64,000 nucleotides of DNA from UBA4408 sp002389785. Its GTDB lineage: Bacteria; Bacteroidota; Bacteroidia; UBA4408. Position numbers and translations under genes: made by a program. Location of the stretch: contig DAORJK010000002.1 in NCBI GenBank assembly GCA_035438985.1, positions 124,001 through 188,000 on the forward strand. The letters are read 5' to 3'. The first letter of the stretch is position 1; every line of letters begins with the position of its first letter. Below are positions 34,105 to 42,500 of the stretch, one piece after another. The notes under the pieces were generated by a model. That model did no database searches and was not told the DNA's origin. It saw only the letters and a program-made list of their open reading frames with translations.

Positions 34105-37013
34105 GCAAGCAACGCACGATACTTCTAATTTTATTGTTGATGTTAGTAGGATCAGCCAACCTGCTCGCGCAAACTCCGTTTTTTAAAAAGGTATATCTCA
34201 ACAAAGAAAATGGGAATCTAAAAATCAATACAGTTTACAAAGATTCAAAAGGTTTGCTTTGGTTTGGAACTACTGAAGGACTTTATGAATTTGATGGCTT
34301 AGAATCGACCGCCTACCAAGTTGAAATTAATCACTTCGACAACAATGTTTCAACGGTTTTTATGGATTCGAAAAGCAAAATCTGGGTGGGATTTAAGAAC
34401 GGTCGCATTGCAACTTTAGAGAATCATGAATTGAAATTAATCATTACCAGTTTACCCTTTCCGAAACGACCGGTTACCGGAATTGTAGAAGATTATAATG
34501 GAAATTTATGGATGAGCACAGCCGGCGAAGGAGTATATTTTTATTCCGATAATAAATTGCAACACATTGGAATCTCAGAAGGTTTAACCAATGAGTACGC
34601 CTATTGTGTAGCATTAGGTAATGACGGAAAAGTATACATTGGAACAGATGATGGTATCGCAATATGTGCATCAAAAAATTCGACTTTTTCGGTAGAACGA
34701 CTGGATCAGAAAAAGGGTTTACCTGATAAGATAGTTCGTAAAATAGTAGACGATAATGCAGGAAATTTGTGGATAGGAATGCAGGATAAGGGAATCTGCA
34801 AATACACGATTTCGCAGGGAACATTTACTATTCCAAAACAATTTGAAAACTGGAGCCTTGGACAAATCAATGCTCTTACAAAAGAAAAATCAGGCTGGTG
34901 GATAGCCACAGACGAAAGTGGTTTATTATTTTTTGACGAAAACCCTGCTGTACCACTGAGCATTTATAAACGCTTCAATAACCTCGATTTTATTCGGGTA
35001 AATAACGTTTGTGCCGACAATGAAAACAATGTATGGATGATTTCTAATTCTACCATATATCAAAGTATGGGACGTCATTTAATGGTGTTGGATAAACTTA
35101 AAAATCAAAAAATTTCATTTGTACACACACTACTTTGCGATCGAAAAAACAATTTATGGTTTACACCGGATCAGGAACTCGTTAAAATTAATTTAAACGA
35201 TTCCGTTTTTTCCCATTATAAAAAGTTAAGTATTACACCTCCCAAGCAACTTATAGACATTGTTTCACTTTTTGAAGACAGGGAAGGCTATATTTGGGTA
35301 GGTACTATGGGCAAAGGCTTATACAGAGTTAATCCCGAAACCAATGCCATTCAAAAAATTACGGGTAATGAAACGATTAATAATGCCAGTGTAATTGCAA
35401 TTGGGGGCTATCAAAAAAACATTTGGCTTGCAACACTGAATGGTGTTACCCAAATTACCCTTCCCAATAATTTGAATACCGATAATTTGGAAGTAAGTTT
35501 TAAAAATTATTTTGGGCAAAATTTGTTGGGAAGCGACTATGTGTATTCCATTTTTGTTGATTCACGTAAGCGTGTATGGTTTGGAACCGATGGAAAGGGT
35601 ATTTCATGTTTGGATGGTACAACACTGAATACCTACAATGTGAATTCAGGTATTAAAAGCGAAGTTGTTTATTCAATCACCGAAGACGAAAAGGGGTTTA
35701 TTTGGTTCAGTACCTTGAATGCCGGTATATATAAATTTGATGGAAAAAATTTTATTAATTATTCCATAAAAGAAGGAATTCGAAACCTAAGCATCAGCAG
35801 CATTATTTCAGACGGAAGAGGCAGCATAATTATAATGCACAAACAAGGAATTGATGTTTTGGATACTAAGACCGGTAAATTTTTTTACTATGGAAATGAA
35901 GTAGGCTTATCCGATATTAATTCTGACTTAAATTCCATCACCAAAGATAAATTCGGTAATATATGGTTGGGAACCGAGTTGGGAATTATTCGATTTTACA
36001 ACGATGCCAATCATTACACCAATAAACCACGCACTATTTTAAACAAACCATTGTTGTTTACCGAAGAGGAAACAAACATCAATTTGCCTCTATTTAAGTC
36101 CAATCAAAACAATATTTCATTCGACTATTTTAGTGTATGGTATAGCAATCCCGACCGTATTCGTTATCAATATATGTTGCAAGGATACACCCGTCAGTGG
36201 ATCAATACCAAAGACCGTAAATTAATTTTTCCCAACCTTACACCCGGTAAATATGTTTTTAAGGTACGGTCATCCATTAATAACAACTTTAAAAATGCTT
36301 CCGAAGCAAGTTTTAGTTTTACCATTAAACGCCCTTGGTGGCAACAATGGTGGTTTCGAATTTTGTTTGCCGCCAGCTTGTTTGTAGTTACTGCTATTAT
36401 ACTTCGTGTTAGGTTTGAGCGAATGCGAAATTTAGAACGACTCGAAAAGGAAAAAATAGGATTTCAGTTCGAAACATTAAAGAATCAAGTAAATCCACAC
36501 TTTTTATTCAATAGCTTTAATACACTAATTGCCATTATTGAGGAAGATAAGGAGGTGGCCATTGAGTACGTAGAAAAGCTTTCCGATTTTTTTAGAAACA
36601 TCGTAACCTATCGCGATAAAGACACCATATCGCTTCGAAAGGAATTAGAACTAGCATCAACCTATTTTTTCTTGCAAAAGAAACGCTATGGAAAAAATTT
36701 CACCCTAAAAATTGATGTTAGCGAAGATAGCAAGGACGCTAAAGTTCCTCCACTGGTGTTGCAATTGCTTCTTGAGAATGCAGTAAAACACAATGCAGTA
36801 TCTGCTGAAACCCCTTTAGATGTGGTTATTTATGATAATAATTCAACTGCCAGATTGTATATTAAAAATAAAATAAATAAACGGCGCAACAAAGAACCCG
36901 GCACTGGTACCGGTTTACCCAATATTGTAAACCGTTATAAATTGCTAAGCAAAGAAGAAGTAACCATTGAAAATAATTTAGAAGAATTCACAGTATCCAT
37001 ACCTTTAATTTAA
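34101..37013 (+). CDS. Propeller-sensor histidine kinase (LytS-type)
   Basis: A 970-residue membrane kinase. A signal peptide is followed by about 600 residues of two-component-regulator-propeller repeats, each with a Gly-x-(Leu/Ile)-Trp-(Phe/Ile/Val)-Gly-Thr signature (for example near residues 50-56, 210-216 and 490-500). A Y_Y_Y domain (about 660-745), one membrane helix (about 752-772) and a short coiled coil precede a His_kinase domain with His800 in Asn-Pro-His-Phe-Leu-Phe-Asn-Ser. An HATPase region follows (Leu-Leu-Glu-Asn-Ala-Val-Lys-His-Asn; Gly-Thr-Gly-Thr-Gly-Leu-Pro-Asn). Propeller kinases of this class often sense glycans in the periplasm. The cognate LytTR regulator starts 6 bp downstream. 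Confidence 0.93.
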   Translation: MSKQRTILLILLLMLVGSANLLAQTPFFKKVYLNKENGNLKINTVYKDSKGLLWFGTTEGLYEFDGLESTAYQVEINHFDNNVSTVFMDSKSKIWVGFKNGRIATLENHELKLIITSLPFPKRPVTGIVEDYNGNLWMSTAGEGVYFYSDNKLQHIGISEGLTNEYAYCVALGNDGKVYIGTDDGIAICASKNSTFSVERLDQKKGLPDKIVRKIVDDNAGNLWIGMQDKGICKYTISQGTFTIPKQFENWSLGQINALTKEKSGWWIATDESGLLFFDENPAVPLSIYKRFNNLDFIRVNNVCADNENNVWMISNSTIYQSMGRHLMVLDKLKNQKISFVHTLLCDRKNNLWFTPDQELVKINLNDSVFSHYKKLSITPPKQLIDIVSLFEDREGYIWVGTMGKGLYRVNPETNAIQKITGNETINNASVIAIGGYQKNIWLATLNGVTQITLPNNLNTDNLEVSFKNYFGQNLLGSDYVYSIFVDSRKRVWFGTDGKGISCLDGTTLNTYNVNSGIKSEVVYSITEDEKGFIWFSTLNAGIYKFDGKNFINYSIKEGIRNLSISSIISDGRGSIIIMHKQGIDVLDTKTGKFFYYGNEVGLSDINSDLNSITKDKFGNIWLGTELGIIRFYNDANHYTNKPRTILNKPLLFTEEETNINLPLFKSNQNNISFDYFSVWYSNPDRIRYQYMLQGYTRQWINTKDRKLIFPNLTPGKYVFKVRSSINNNFKNASEASFSFTIKRPWWQQWWFRILFAASLFVVTAIILRVRFERMRNLERLEKEKIGFQFETLKNQVNPHFLFNSFNTLIAIIEEDKEVAIEYVEKLSDFFRNIVTYRDKDTISLRKELELASTYFFLQKKRYGKNFTLKIDVSEDSKDAKVPPLVLQLLLENAVKHNAVSAETPLDVVIYDNNSTARLYIKNKINKRRNKEPGTGTGLPNIVNRYKLLSKEEVTIENNLEEFTVSIPLI

Positions 37014-37019
37014 ACTATT

Positions 37020-37784
37020 ATGAATGTACTATTAATTGAAGACGAAGAACCGGCATCAACCCGGCTAAAAAAATTACTCGCAAGCGTAAGCCCTGAACTT
37101 ACTGTTCTTGAAACACTGGTTAGTGTTAAATCAGCCATTGAATGGCTAACTCATCACCACCATCCCGATTTAATTATAATGGACATACAACTATCCGATG
37201 GAATAAGTTTTGATATTTTTAATGAAGTTGAAATTAAATGTCCGGTAATTTTCACAACAGCCTACGATCAATATGCTTTGCAAGCATTTAAAGTTAACTC
37301 AGTAGATTATTTATTGAAACCGGTTAAAAGTGAAGAACTTAAAACTGCTCTTGAAAAATACAAAAAACGATTTAGTGAAAAAACTCCACCCGAAATTGAT
37401 TATTCAGTGCTGCTAAGTGCCCTGAACAAAAACAAAGGCGAATATCAAAAGCGCATCGTAATTCGATATGGCGAAATTATTAAAACAGTTGAAATTGCCG
37501 ATGTAGCTTATTTTTATACAGAATCAAAAATCAATTTTTTATACACCTTCAAAAATCAACGTTTCTCAGTTGATCACAACTTAGATGAATTAGAGCACAT
37601 TTTAAATCCCAAAGAATATTTTAGAATAAATCGACAGTTTATTGTAAATATTAAGGCTATTGATAAAATGGTGACTGTTTCAAAATCGCGCGTTAAACTC
37701 ACACTTAATCCACCTTGTGAAATTGAAACTATTGTTAGTACCGAACGTTCGAGTTATTTTAAAGATTGGCTAACGGGTCAATAA
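37020..37784 (+). CDS. LytTR-family response regulator
   Basis: A 254-residue regulator. The receiver domain (1-120) has the acidic pair Glu7/Asp8, the phosphorylated Asp55 in Ile-Met-Asp-Ile-Gln, the conserved Thr-Ala in Phe-Thr-Thr-Ala-Tyr-Asp, and Lys in Tyr-Leu-Leu-Lys-Pro-Val. The C-terminal LytTR DNA-binding domain (about 150-250) contains Tyr-Phe-Tyr-Thr-Glu-Ser-Lys, Leu-Asp-Glu-Leu-Glu and Tyr-Phe-Arg-Ile-Asn-Arg-Gln-Phe-Ile-Val-Asn. It follows the kinase gene by 6 bp and should be its partner. No target sites could be identified by eye. Confidence 0.95.
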   Translation: MNVLLIEDEEPASTRLKKLLASVSPELTVLETLVSVKSAIEWLTHHHHPDLIIMDIQLSDGISFDIFNEVEIKCPVIFTTAYDQYALQAFKVNSVDYLLKPVKSEELKTALEKYKKRFSEKTPPEIDYSVLLSALNKNKGEYQKRIVIRYGEIIKTVEIADVAYFYTESKINFLYTFKNQRFSVDHNLDELEHILNPKEYFRINRQFIVNIKAIDKMVTVSKSRVKLTLNPPCEIETIVSTERSSYFKDWLTGQ

Positions 37785-37847
37785 TTTTTTGATCTACACT
37801 TGTTAAATAGCGAAATGCAGTTTCAGTAAGCAAACTGTTCTGTTGCT

Positions 37848-38294
37848 TCATGAATTTAGTGAATTAATTCCCTGCGCTTTTAATTTTTCAAGTGCTGTTT
37901 TCATTCCGGCAACTTGATCTGCTGGGTGTCCTTGCCAGGAAATTACTTCTCCAACAATTTTAAAAGGAGCAGTTGAACGATACGATTTTGTTGGATTTCC
38001 AGGAAATTTTTTATCCGTTAAATCAGGATCATCTTCGATGGGGCCTGTTGGTTCAACCAAATAAATTCGTTCAACACCTCCGCCGCTTGCCAGCTCTGCG
38101 CCCCAAATTGCAGCATCCAATGTAGCTGTTAAGAAAATGTATTTTGAACCTTTATTTTCCCCATAATTTGAATTATAACCAACTTCAATTAAATCACCAA
38201 CTTTTAAATCGGCCTTGGTTCCATGAAAATAGGTTTGTGCGAATGGATTGCTCTTCCCATTGATATTTTCAGATGTTAAATTTTTTGATGTCAT
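37848..38294 (-). CDS. arr: Rifampin ADP-ribosyltransferase (Arr-like)
   Basis: About 148 residues from the ATG at 38294. An ATG at 38336 would give 162, but 38294 better matches the 140-150 usual for Arr. The whole length matches what I know of Arr: Tyr-Phe-His-Gly-Thr-Lys-Ala-Asp-Leu, Gly-Asp-Leu-Ile-Glu-Val-Gly-Tyr-Asn-Ser-Asn, Thr-Ala-Thr-Leu-Asp-Ala-Ala-Ile-Trp-Gly-Ala-Glu-Leu, Val-Glu-Pro-Thr-Gly-Pro-Ile-Glu-Asp-Asp-Pro, Lys-Lys-Phe-Pro-Gly-Asn-Pro-Thr-Lys-Ser-Tyr-Arg-Ser and Gly-Glu-Val-Ile-Ser-Trp-Gln-Gly-His. Arr transfers ADP-ribose from NAD to rifampin and inactivates it. The conserved His, Tyr and Asp positions appear intact. It is a monocistronic chromosomal copy. Confidence 0.93.
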   Translation of the reverse strand: MTSKNLTSENINGKSNPFAQTYFHGTKADLKVGDLIEVGYNSNYGENKGSKYIFLTATLDAAIWGAELASGGGVERIYLVEPTGPIEDDPDLTDKKFPGNPTKSYRSTAPFKIVGEVISWQGHPADQVAGMKTALEKLKAQGINSLNS

Positions 38295-38464
38295 GTGTAG
38301 TGAGTTTAAAACATTAAGATATTTATTAACCTGCATTTTACATGCTGTTTTATCACATCCAACTGAGCACGATTTTTAAGTAATTTTAAACCGCTTGTTA
38401 ACGTGCCATTGTATTCAGGATATAATCTTATCTTAGTTAAATTGCAAACGTAGCATCTCTTGCT

Positions 38465-38890
38465 TCATCTACCAAGTTCAAATCCCTTTATAATTGCCTC
38501 TTTGAGCACTTCGAGTTGAATGTCCTGTAGTTTTTTAAATTTAATGCAATATCCGCTTACACTTGCTTTACCTAATCTTTTTTCAAAGTTTAATTTAAGA
38601 AAATTCTTATCCGGAAATCCGAGAATGTATACTGAAATTCCGGTACTCGTTGCACAAATTCCAATGCGATAAAATTCTTTGCTCGTACCATCGGCATAAT
38701 TTAATTGGTAGGTACCGTAACCGATGTTGGGATTCGAAATAACTTTCCCTGCTTCATTTTTGCCATCTAAATACCACAGTTTGTTATTGGGTTTCAAACC
38801 TAAAATTAGCTGATGTAAGCTTTCCAATTCACTCCTTTTAGTTGCAGGCAGGGTAGCGAAGTATTCAGTAATTTGCTTTTGTAAAATCAT
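38465..38890 (-). CDS. DUF1801-domain protein
   Basis: A 141-residue soluble protein. Its N-terminus (Phe-Ala-Thr-Leu-Pro-Ala-Thr-Lys-Arg-Ser-Glu-Leu-Glu-Ser-Leu-His), the following Leu-Trp-Tyr-Leu-Asp-Gly-Lys and the C-terminal Cys-Ile-Lys-Phe-Lys-Lys-Leu-Gln-Asp-Ile match the DUF1801 (YdhG-like) fold, a small alpha/beta protein of unknown biochemical role. The central Gly-Tyr-Gly-Thr-Tyr-Gln-Leu is a typical strand. It is separated by about 120 bp of featureless sequence from the arr gene and is likely transcribed alone. Confidence 0.75.
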   Translation of the reverse strand: MILQKQITEYFATLPATKRSELESLHQLILGLKPNNKLWYLDGKNEAGKVISNPNIGYGTYQLNYADGTSKEFYRIGICATSTGISVYILGFPDKNFLKLNFEKRLGKASVSGYCIKFKKLQDIQLEVLKEAIIKGFELGR

Positions 38891-38969
38891 GTTGTCAAAA
38901 TATTAGAATTCTTTATACGCTGAAATCAACATATCCAAACAAGTTTATTCAACTAACAAAAATATGGTA

Positions 38970-39443
38970 TCAAAATTTGTAATTTAATATTTGTTCTTCT
39001 GTTAGTTTACAATTCACCCAACTGGGATCAACTAATGCATCAAATTTTTCATAAAAATGCAAAGCAGGAGTATTCCAATCAAGTACTTGCCATTCCATAC
39101 GTTTTGCTCCTAAATTTTTACTTTCTAAAAGAACCGCTTTAAACAAGTTTGTGCCAATATTTTTACCTCTCTGCGACTCTTTTACAATTATGTCTTCCAA
39201 ATAAACACAGCGCCCTTTCCATGTCGAATATTTAATATAATAAATCGCTGTTCCTAAAATTTCAGAACCTTGTTCTGCTACAAAAAAATAAAATACCGGT
39301 TTGTCGCCAAAACTGTCTTCAATTAATTCAGTTAAAGTCACAGTTACTTCTGACGGTGCTTTTTCATAAAGTGCTAATTCCTTTATCAATTCGAGTACTT
39401 GTGGCAAATCGCTTGCTTTACCTTTACGTATGTTTGTTACCAT
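38970..39443 (-). CDS. GNAT-family N-acetyltransferase
   Basis: A 157-residue protein. The ATG at 39443 is preferred to an in-frame TTG at 39458, which lies in the U-tract of a terminator. It has Ile-Arg-Lys-Gly-Lys-Ala-Ser-Asp-Leu near the N-terminus, motif D/A strands (Val-Tyr-Leu-Glu-Asp-Ile-Ile-Val), the acetyl-CoA pyrophosphate loop Gln-Arg-Gly-Lys-Asn-Ile-Gly, and Glu-Trp-Gln-Val-Leu-Asp-Trp-Asn ... Phe-Tyr-Glu-Lys. The last pattern resembles diamine/spermidine N-acetyltransferases, so a polyamine or other small amine is a reasonable but unproven substrate. Confidence 0.88.
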   Translation of the reverse strand: MVTNIRKGKASDLPQVLELIKELALYEKAPSEVTVTLTELIEDSFGDKPVFYFFVAEQGSEILGTAIYYIKYSTWKGRCVYLEDIIVKESQRGKNIGTNLFKAVLLESKNLGAKRMEWQVLDWNTPALHFYEKFDALVDPSWVNCKLTEEQILNYKF

Positions 39444-39456
39444 GCTGGTTGATTGC

Positions 39457-39493
39457 AAAAAAAAACCTGCCCTTTTTATCGGAGCAGGTTTTT
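39457..39493 (-). terminator. Rho-independent terminator after the giant repeat protein
   Basis: Perfect 10-bp stem AAAAACCTGC / GCAGGTTTTT (39461-39470 with 39484-39493) with a long T tract on the minus strand. It lies 18 bp past the stop at 39511 and immediately upstream of the GNAT start, so the GNAT gene needs its own promoter or read-through. Confidence 0.88.
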
Positions 39494-39510
39494 AGTTAAT
39501 TGAGTTTTAA

Positions 39511-42500
39511 TTAACGGTAAACGTTAATGTTTCCATTTGCTTTGAAATCTTGAATTTTATAAACATAAAAATATACTCCATTCTCAACTAGGTTACCATT
39601 TTTATCTTTTCCATCCCAGCAATTTTCAGAATTAGAGCTTTTAAAAATTTCTTTTCCCCAGCGATTGTAAACCCAAAGTTCTGAGCATTCATCCAACGAT
39701 CCGTCTGCCTTGTAGTAGAAACAATCATTTACACCATCTCCGTTCGGAGTAATTACATTCGATAAGGAAATTTTCACATTGTCTTTTTGAGCAAGCACAT
39801 CGTTTACAATACTAAATTCACTCTTGCAAAGATTCTGCGAAATTGCAGTCAATACCGTTGTGTAAATTTGTCCATAAGCAAATGTATGCTCTGGATTTTC
39901 TTCAGTAGAAGTTTGGTCATCGCCAAATTTCCATATATACGTTAGGTTTTCACCATTCGAAATTGCACTGGTGTTAGTATAAGCTGCTTTTAATCCATCG
40001 CAAGTTGGCGTATAAACGAAGCTGGCATTAGCGATTGGCAATGGATTTACATCTATGTGCAATAAGGCACTATCAACACATCCAAATTGAGTAGTAACAA
40101 TCACCTGATAGGTTATCGTATCCGAAGGTGAAGCCATTGGCTGATTGCTGTTTACATTACTTAATCCACTTGCAGGACTCCACAAATAAGTAGAACCGCC
40201 ATTAGCAGTAAGTTGAATACTATCAGTGCTGCAAACTCCCGCATTTCCACTTGTTACAATAACCGGCAACGGATTTACAGTGACAGTAATTGTATCTTGT
40301 TTTTGACAACCTGTGGCTGTTATTGTTTCAGTTAAAATGTACACGGTTGTTTGCGTTGGATTAGCAATTGGCTGTGAAGAAGTAATCGTATCCAAAGCCG
40401 TTACCGGACTCCATAAGTAGGTATTTCCTGCATTAGCAGCTCCTCCAATTTGAACCGATTTTCCGAAGCAAATTGCCTTATCAATTCCGGCATTTGCTGG
40501 CGGCAATGGATTCACATTTACCGTAACTGTGTCGCTGTTAAAACAACCGGTTGCCGTAATTGTTTCGGTTAAAATATAAGTAGTTGTAGCTGCCGGACTA
40601 GCTCCGGGGTTTGCATCCGTAGCATTAGTTAATCCGGCACTTGGTGTCCAACTATAGGTATTTCCACTAACTGCAGCTGCACCAATTGAAACCGTTTGCA
40701 ACAAACAAATTGTTTGATCAGAAGTAACTGTCGCTAATGGCAATGGATTTACTGTAACCACCACCGAATCAACTTTAAAACATCCGGTTAATGTATTGGT
40801 TTCAGTTAGAGTGTAAGTAGTAGTTGTGGTGGGATGTGCAAATGGATTTGAAACCGATGTTGAACTCAAACCAATGGAAGGCGACCAAGAATAAGTATTC
40901 CCCAATACTGCTACATCTCCAATTTGAATACTGTCGCCAATACAAACGGGTACATCCGGTCCAGTCAAGGCAAGTGGCAAAGTAATTACCGTTACAGTTA
41001 CTGTGTCGTGGTTTACACAAGATGTCAAATTATTAGTAACAGTTAATACATAATCAGTGGTAGTAGCCGGACTTGCCATAGGCTGGCTGATATTTGGTAA
41101 ACTTAATCCTGCTGCCGGACTCCAGCTAAAAGTTGAATTCACAGCAAATGGACTACCACCCAATTGTGTTGAATCGCCAAAGCAAATTGCTCTGTTTGCT
41201 CCTGCATTCAAAACAGGAAGTGGATTCACATTTACATTCATTGTGTCTTTATTTACACAACCATTCGTATCAGTAACGGTAACAATATAATTGGTGCTTA
41301 CAGTTGGATGTGCCAAAGGATTTGCAACCGTTGCATTTACCAAGCTTGCAGCGGGTGTCCAAGCATAGGTTGCTCCGGCAGGTCCGGTAGGTGCACCACC
41401 TATAGCAATCGTATCATTAATACACAATTGCAAATTGCTACCTGCGCTTACTATTGGCAAAGGATTCACATTTACAACCACTGTATCTCGGTTAATACAA
41501 GTAAATAGATCGGTTACTTGAACGATATAAGTGGTTGTAGTCGCCGGTGAAGCATTGGGATTAGCAATCGTAGTTTGCGATAATCCGGTAGCAGGGCTCC
41601 AAACAAAAGTTGAACCTGTTGGCCCGGTTGGCGTACCTCCAATGTTAACAGGACTACCTATACATATTGTTTTATCGCTTCCAGCACTTGTGGTAGGCAA
41701 TGGTTTTACTGTTATGGTTATCGAATCGGTTTTAAAGCAACCGGTGGCTGTAATCGTTTCGGTTAAAATATAAGTAGTGGTTACTACAGGATGAACTGTT
41801 GGGTTTGCATTTGTTGAAGTAAAGCCTGCTGGATTTGAAACCCAAGCATAAGTATTACCAATAACATCAGCAGCTCCAATTACAGTGCTGTCATTAATAC
41901 ATAAGTTTCGGCTTTGTCCAACAACAGCATCAGGTATTGGGTTCACAAAAACTATTACCGTGTCGGAACCATGACAGGTATCGTTAGTAACGGTTACAAT
42001 GTAAGTTGTAGTGGTTGCAGGACTTGCTTTAGGATTACCTAATGTTGGATTATCCAAACCGGTAGCAGGAGTCCATAAAAAGGTTGATCCTACTGGTGCT
42101 GTTTGAATTCCACCAATGGTAACACTGTCTTTAAGACAAATTGTTCGGTTAAATCCTGCATCAACCGGAACAATTGGAAATACAAGTACTTCCATTGTAT
42201 CAGTTAAATGACATCCGTTAGTATCGGTTACCAAAACAAAATAATTGGTAGTTGAATCAGGATTAGCGGTAGGGTTTGCCAAAGTAGAATCGCTCAAATT
42301 ATAATTTGGTGACCAAGCATAAGTTGAACCTCCCGATCCATTTAAAATAACATTATTTCCGGGGCTTGGACACAAAAATAAATCAGGTCCTGCACTTGCA
42401 GCCGGAAGTTGATTTACTGTAACAACTACAGTATTCGTATTATTACAGCCGGTAGAAATAATTGTTTCGGTTAAGGTATAGGTTGTTGTTGAATCAGGAC

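Noticed and set aside
34101..37013. Hybrid (one-component HTCS-type) sensor in which kinase and regulator are fused
   Set aside because: The kinase ends after the HATPase region with no receiver or AraC domain; the regulator is a separate gene 6 bp downstream.
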